From Rubritepida sp. (GTDB lineage: Bacteria; Pseudomonadota; Alphaproteobacteria; Acetobacterales; Acetobacteraceae), in assembly GCA_014376425.1 (NCBI GenBank), contig JACMRO010000378.1, forward strand, positions 1 through 8,615: DNA of 8,615 nucleotides, given 5' to 3'. Positions within the stretch are counted from its first letter, which is position 1, and every line of letters starts with the position of its first letter. Shown here piece by piece: positions 6,482 through 8,615 of this stretch. The notes beneath the pieces are model-generated. The model searched no databases. It was not told the origin of the DNA and saw only the letters and a list, made by a program, of their open reading frames with translations. Both the position numbers and the translations under genes were made by a program.

Positions 6482-7403
6482 GGCGACGCGCCTTGTGCGC
6501 CACCAGCGCCATCAATTCACGGTCGCGCCATGCCGCGCGGTCGGCCAGGCCGGCCTCGGGTACCAGGGCGCGGCGTTCGGCCGCCACCCGCGCCACCGTG
6601 GCCGCGTCAAAATCATACGCCGGCATCTCACTGGTCAGTTGGCTCAGCAGCGGGCCATAGCGCTCGGCATAGTCGGGGATGCCGCCGGGCGCGTTCAGGT
6701 CGCAGGTTTCGAACGGGCCCATGAAGGCCCAGCGCAGCCCCAGCCCGTGCTTCACGCAGGCATCGACATCCTCAACGCTCATCACGCCGTCGCGCACCAT
6801 CCGGAAGGCCTCGGCGACCAGGGCGGCCTGCAGCCGGTTCAGCACGAAGCCGCGGGTCTCCTTGTGCGCCACCACAGGCACCTGCTGCACGCTGTCCATC
6901 AGGGTACGGGCGCGCGCGATCACTTCAGGCGCGGTCCAGGGCGCGCCCACCAGCTCGACCAGCGGCACCAGATAGGGCGGATTAACCGGGTGGGCGACCA
7001 GGCAGCGGGCGCGGCCGGGCAGGGCCCCGGTAAAGGCGCTGGCTGGGATGCCGCTGGTCGAAGAGGCCAGGATCACATCGGGGCCGCATAGCGCGTCCAT
7101 GGCGGCGAACAGCGCGCGTTTGGGCTCCAGCCGTTCCGGTCCGTTTTCCTGGACGTAGACGGCGCCTTCCAGGCATTCTGCCATGCTGGCGGCCACGGTG
7201 ATGCGGGCGGCGACGGTGCCAGGCGCATCCGCCAGCAGCCCGGCCGCTGCCAGATCGCCCAGCCGTTCGCCGATGATGCCCAGGGCCGCCGCCGCAGCAC
7301 GCGGCTCTGCGTCCCAGATGCGCACCGGGTGGCCGGCACGGGCGAACACCATGGCCCAGCTGCGGCCGATCAGCCCGGTGCCGATGATGGCGATGCGTTC
7401 CAT
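6459..7403 (-). CDS. 3-hydroxyacyl-CoA dehydrogenase family protein, lambda-crystallin (CRYL1)-like
   Basis: The gene encodes 314 residues on the minus strand. The N-terminal Rossmann fold shows IAIIGTGLIGRSW (GxGxxG at 8-13) and Asp31, which favours NAD+. Further family motifs are YVQENGPE (83-90), SSTSGIP (114-120), AHPVNPP (137-143) with probable catalytic His138, ELV with Glu150 as its partner, and GFVLNRLQ (185-192). The C-terminal helical domain includes GLGLRWAFMGPFET. The single-domain length and the QENGPE, HPVNPP and YAERYG patterns fit the lambda-crystallin/L-gulonate or L-carnitine dehydrogenase-like branch rather than FadB-type fusions. It likely oxidises a 3-hydroxy acid or its CoA ester with NAD+; the substrate is unknown. 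ATG at 7403-7401 is chosen because GGAGGG (7416-7411) is well placed; the upstream TTG at 7418 overlaps that site. It is divergent from the microprotein/xpaC/telA unit. Confidence 0.86.
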   Translation of the reverse strand: MERIAIIGTGLIGRSWAMVFARAGHPVRIWDAEPRAAAAALGIIGERLGDLAAAGLLADAPGTVAARITVAASMAECLEGAVYVQENGPERLEPKRALFAAMDALCGPDVILASSTSGIPASAFTGALPGRARCLVAHPVNPPYLVPLVELVGAPWTAPEVIARARTLMDSVQQVPVVAHKETRGFVLNRLQAALVAEAFRMVRDGVMSVEDVDACVKHGLGLRWAFMGPFETCDLNAPGGIPDYAERYGPLLSQLTSEMPAYDFDAATVARVAAERRALVPEAGLADRAAWRDRELMALVAHKARRLSPEAPG

Positions 7404-7481
7404 GGGCGTACCCTCCAATTTTCCCCTCAGCTTCGCGCTGTCAGCCTTGATTGGGAAGGCGGAAGGGCGATGTAATCGGCC

Positions 7482-7661
7482 ATGCAGACCAGCCGCGCCG
7501 AACGCTCCGAACGAAAGGCCGAACGGCGCGAGGCGCGGGCCTTGGCCGTGCAGCGGCCGTTGCTTCCCGCCCTGGCCCTGCCGACGCGGTATTTTCTGGG
7601 GCTGGGGTTGCTCTTCCTGTGCCTGTTCCTGCCCGCCTTCGCGACATTGTTCCGCTGGTGA
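7482..7661 (+). CDS. 59-aa basic single-pass membrane microprotein
   Basis: ATG 7482 opens a 59-codon frame ending at TGA 7659-7661. The first 25 residues are very polar and rich in Arg, Glu and Ala (SRAERSERKAERREARA), likely a cytosolic helix. One hydrophobic helix at about residues 37-56 (YFLGLGLLFLCLFLPAFATL) follows, and the protein ends FRW. The charge pattern predicts N-in topology. Its stop overlaps the GTG start of the next gene (GTGA, 7658-7661), and its switch from arginine-rich head to clean transmembrane segment is what a real small membrane protein looks like. A longer frame running through here in another register is not protein-like over this stretch. The possible ribosome-binding site GGAAGGG (7461-7467) is rather far from the ATG. 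I know no family for it. Position suggests a partner of the XpaC/TelA pair. Confidence 0.62.
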   Translation: MQTSRAERSERKAERREARALAVQRPLLPALALPTRYFLGLGLLFLCLFLPAFATLFRW

Positions 7662-8401
7662 ACGGCCCGGTTGTGGGGCGCTTTCGGGGCCTGCGCGTCT
7701 GGTTCATGGTCGCCTTTGCCTGGCCGCTGCTGTTCAAGCTGCCGATTGCCATCCTGCTGGGGCAGGGGCGAGGCCTGCTGGGCGCGGCGTTGGGCCTTGG
7801 GCTGCTGGTGCTGGCTGCGTTGCGCATGCAAGGCGGCCGCGCCGGCGACACGCGACGGGGGGCGGTCATGATCGGCGTGGCCGCCGGGCTGATCGCCGGG
7901 CTGAGCGCCAATCTCTTTCCGCCCGCCGCGGTGCTGCTGGGCTTCGGCGCCTGGGCCGGCGCCCGCCTGCTGTCAGATGACATCGCCGAGGAAGTGCCGC
8001 CGCCCGAGCCCGAGCCTGTCGTCATCCCCACCGCTTTGGAGGAGGCGCAGTCGCGCACCGCCGCGCTGCGCGGCCGGCTGACGCATGGCGCCGCCCTGCC
8101 GCTGGCCGCCCAGATCGGCACCGCCGCCACCGCGTTGGACGGGCTGCTGCGCGAGATCGCGTCCCGCCCCGACCACATCCCCGAGGCGCGGCGCTTCCTG
8201 TCGATGCAACTCGATGGGCTGGACCGCGTCATGCAACGGCTGGAGCGCGGCGCCGAACCGCCCGCCACGCTGGCGCCGCTTTTGGACGGCATAACGGTGG
8301 CATCGGACGACTGGCGCCAGCGGCACCGTGCGGCGGAAAGCGCGGCGCTCGATATCCAGGTGAAGGTCATGGGCGACCGCCTGCGCGAGGATGGGCGCTG
8401 A
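7658..8401 (+). CDS. XpaC-like (5-bromo-4-chloroindolyl phosphate hydrolysis family) membrane protein
   Basis: The gene encodes 247 residues from GTG 7658, overlapping the microprotein stop. The N-terminal part is membrane-embedded, with segments at about 14-34, 38-56, 69-84 and 86-105. After an acidic and proline-rich linker (SDDIAEEVPPPEPEP, 106-120) comes a helical cytosolic domain of about 120 residues. It contains ARRFLSMQLDGLDRVMQRLERG (177-198) and ends AALDIQVKVMGDRLREDGR. A helical tail with a late acidic D-I-x-V-x-M-x-x-x-L-x-x-DG pattern is typical of XpaC proteins, which commonly sit next to telA, as here. The biochemical role is not established despite the family name, so I do not assign hydrolase activity. 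The longer upstream TTG (7451) start is rejected because its first 69 residues are low-complexity out-of-frame sequence over the microprotein gene. Confidence 0.7.
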   Translation: MNGPVVGRFRGLRVWFMVAFAWPLLFKLPIAILLGQGRGLLGAALGLGLLVLAALRMQGGRAGDTRRGAVMIGVAAGLIAGLSANLFPPAAVLLGFGAWAGARLLSDDIAEEVPPPEPEPVVIPTALEEAQSRTAALRGRLTHGAALPLAAQIGTAATALDGLLREIASRPDHIPEARRFLSMQLDGLDRVMQRLERGAEPPATLAPLLDGITVASDDWRQRHRAAESAALDIQVKVMGDRLREDGR

Positions 8402-8419
8402 ATAGTGGCTGAAGATGTG

Positions 8420-8444
8420 GCGACGTCGGCTCCTGCCGACGCGC
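8420..8444 (+). promoter_or_regulatory. Strong intergenic hairpin abutting the telA ribosome-binding site
   Basis: CGTCGGC (8424-8430) pairs perfectly with GCCGACG (8435-8441) around a TCCT loop. Three more pairs, GCG (8420-8422) with CGC (8442-8444), extend the stem past one bulged A (8423). The stem ends exactly where the ribosome-binding site AGGGAG (8445-8450) starts. There is no T-tract, so it is not a classical terminator. The UCCU loop resembles an anti-Shine-Dalgarno sequence. It may tune expression of telA relative to the upstream gene; function is inferred. Confidence 0.5.
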
Positions 8445-8458
8445 AGGGAGAATATACG

Positions 8459-8615
8459 ATGAGTGAGCTTCTCAAGCCCGAAACCGAGCGTCGCGCCGAG
8501 ATCGAGCGACTGGCCGGATCGATCGACTTGGCCGAGCCCACCACCATCCTGCGCTTCGGCGCCGCCACGCAGGCACGCGCGGCGGAAGCGGCCGACGCCA
8601 TGCTGGAAGGCGCCA
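8459..8615 (+). CDS. telA: TelA-family (toxic anion resistance) protein, N-terminal fragment
   Basis: The frame is open from ATG 8459 to the window edge and gives 52 residues. The segment LAGSIDLAEPTTILRFGAATQARAAEAADAMLEG matches the start of the TelA/KlaA conserved region, where a short acidic helix is followed by an I-x-x-FG-x-x-x-Q motif and a D-x-ML pattern. TelA proteins are cytosolic, helical and linked to tellurite or toxic-anion and envelope stress; their mechanism is not settled. ATG 8459 is favoured by AGGGAG (8445-8450), 8 nt upstream. An in-frame GTG at 8405 would add 18 residues and begins only 3 nt after the xpaC stop, so it is a possible alternative. The 57-nt gap and the XpaC-like neighbour support one operon. 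Confidence 0.8.
   Translation, partial: MSELLKPETERRAEIERLAGSIDLAEPTTILRFGAATQARAAEAADAMLEGA

Noticed and set aside
7470..7475. Start-stop element ATGTAA just upstream of the microprotein
   Set aside because: In frame and near GGAAGGG, but only 2 nt from it, too close for efficient initiation; probably chance.
7451..7657. N-terminal extension of the XpaC-like gene from TTG 7451
   Set aside because: The extra residues are arginine and proline-rich without helix or membrane character, whereas the other frame there encodes the microprotein with a clear transmembrane helix ending exactly at GTG 7658.
7441..8601. 386-aa minus-strand ORF opposite the XpaC-like and TelA genes
   Set aside because: Ser/Arg/Ala low-complexity product; the plus strand has three consistently overlapping or spaced genes with ribosome-binding sites.

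Overview
This is a GC-rich, densely packed bacterial chromosome segment. The HWE-type histidine kinase, the very high GC in third codon positions, the frequent TTG/GTG starts and the gene repertoire suggest an alphaproteobacterium, perhaps Rhodospirillales/Acetobacteraceae. That placement is inference; no rRNA or marker gene is present. I see no tRNA, rRNA, CRISPR array, insertion sequence or phage gene. No gene-free stretch exceeds about 110 bases.

Layout. (1) 1-183: C-terminal end of an unidentified membrane protein. (2) 269-1434: a TerC/YjbE-type metal transporter, then a small lipoprotein whose TTG start overlaps the transporter's stop. A GC-rich hairpin sits just before the transporter's ribosome-binding site, and an exact 26-bp tandem duplication covers the lipoprotein stop codon. 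(3) 1546-4007: a two-gene unit with an oxalate--CoA-ligase-like acyl-CoA synthetase and a ketopantoate-reductase-family protein, overlapping by 4 nt (TTGA). A plausible sigma-70 promoter lies upstream. (4) 4073-6481: a large membrane-bound sensor kinase (Cache-like sensor, two PAS domains, HWE kinase core) without an adjacent response regulator. Its second PAS domain carries a 21-bp in-frame tandem repeat. (5) 6459-7403, minus strand: a lambda-crystallin-type 3-hydroxyacyl-CoA dehydrogenase, overlapping the kinase gene tail-to-tail by 23 bp. (6) 7482-8615: a 59-aa basic membrane microprotein, an XpaC-like membrane protein (GTGA overlap) and the start of a TelA-family gene, which together look like one operon. 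A strong hairpin abuts the telA ribosome-binding site.

How they may work together. The TerC-type transporter (probably Mn2+ efflux) and the XpaC/TelA pair are both families historically tied to metal or toxic-anion stress, but they lie about 7 kb apart in separate units. The acyl-CoA ligase, the reductase and the divergent dehydrogenase are CoA-thioester or 2-oxo/hydroxy-acid enzymes, but no complete pathway is visible. The kinase is probably an envelope sensor feeding a regulator elsewhere. Most of the window looks like ordinary chromosomal content. The least explained items are the microprotein ahead of xpaC/telA, the two hairpins placed directly before ribosome-binding sites, and the two exact tandem repeats.
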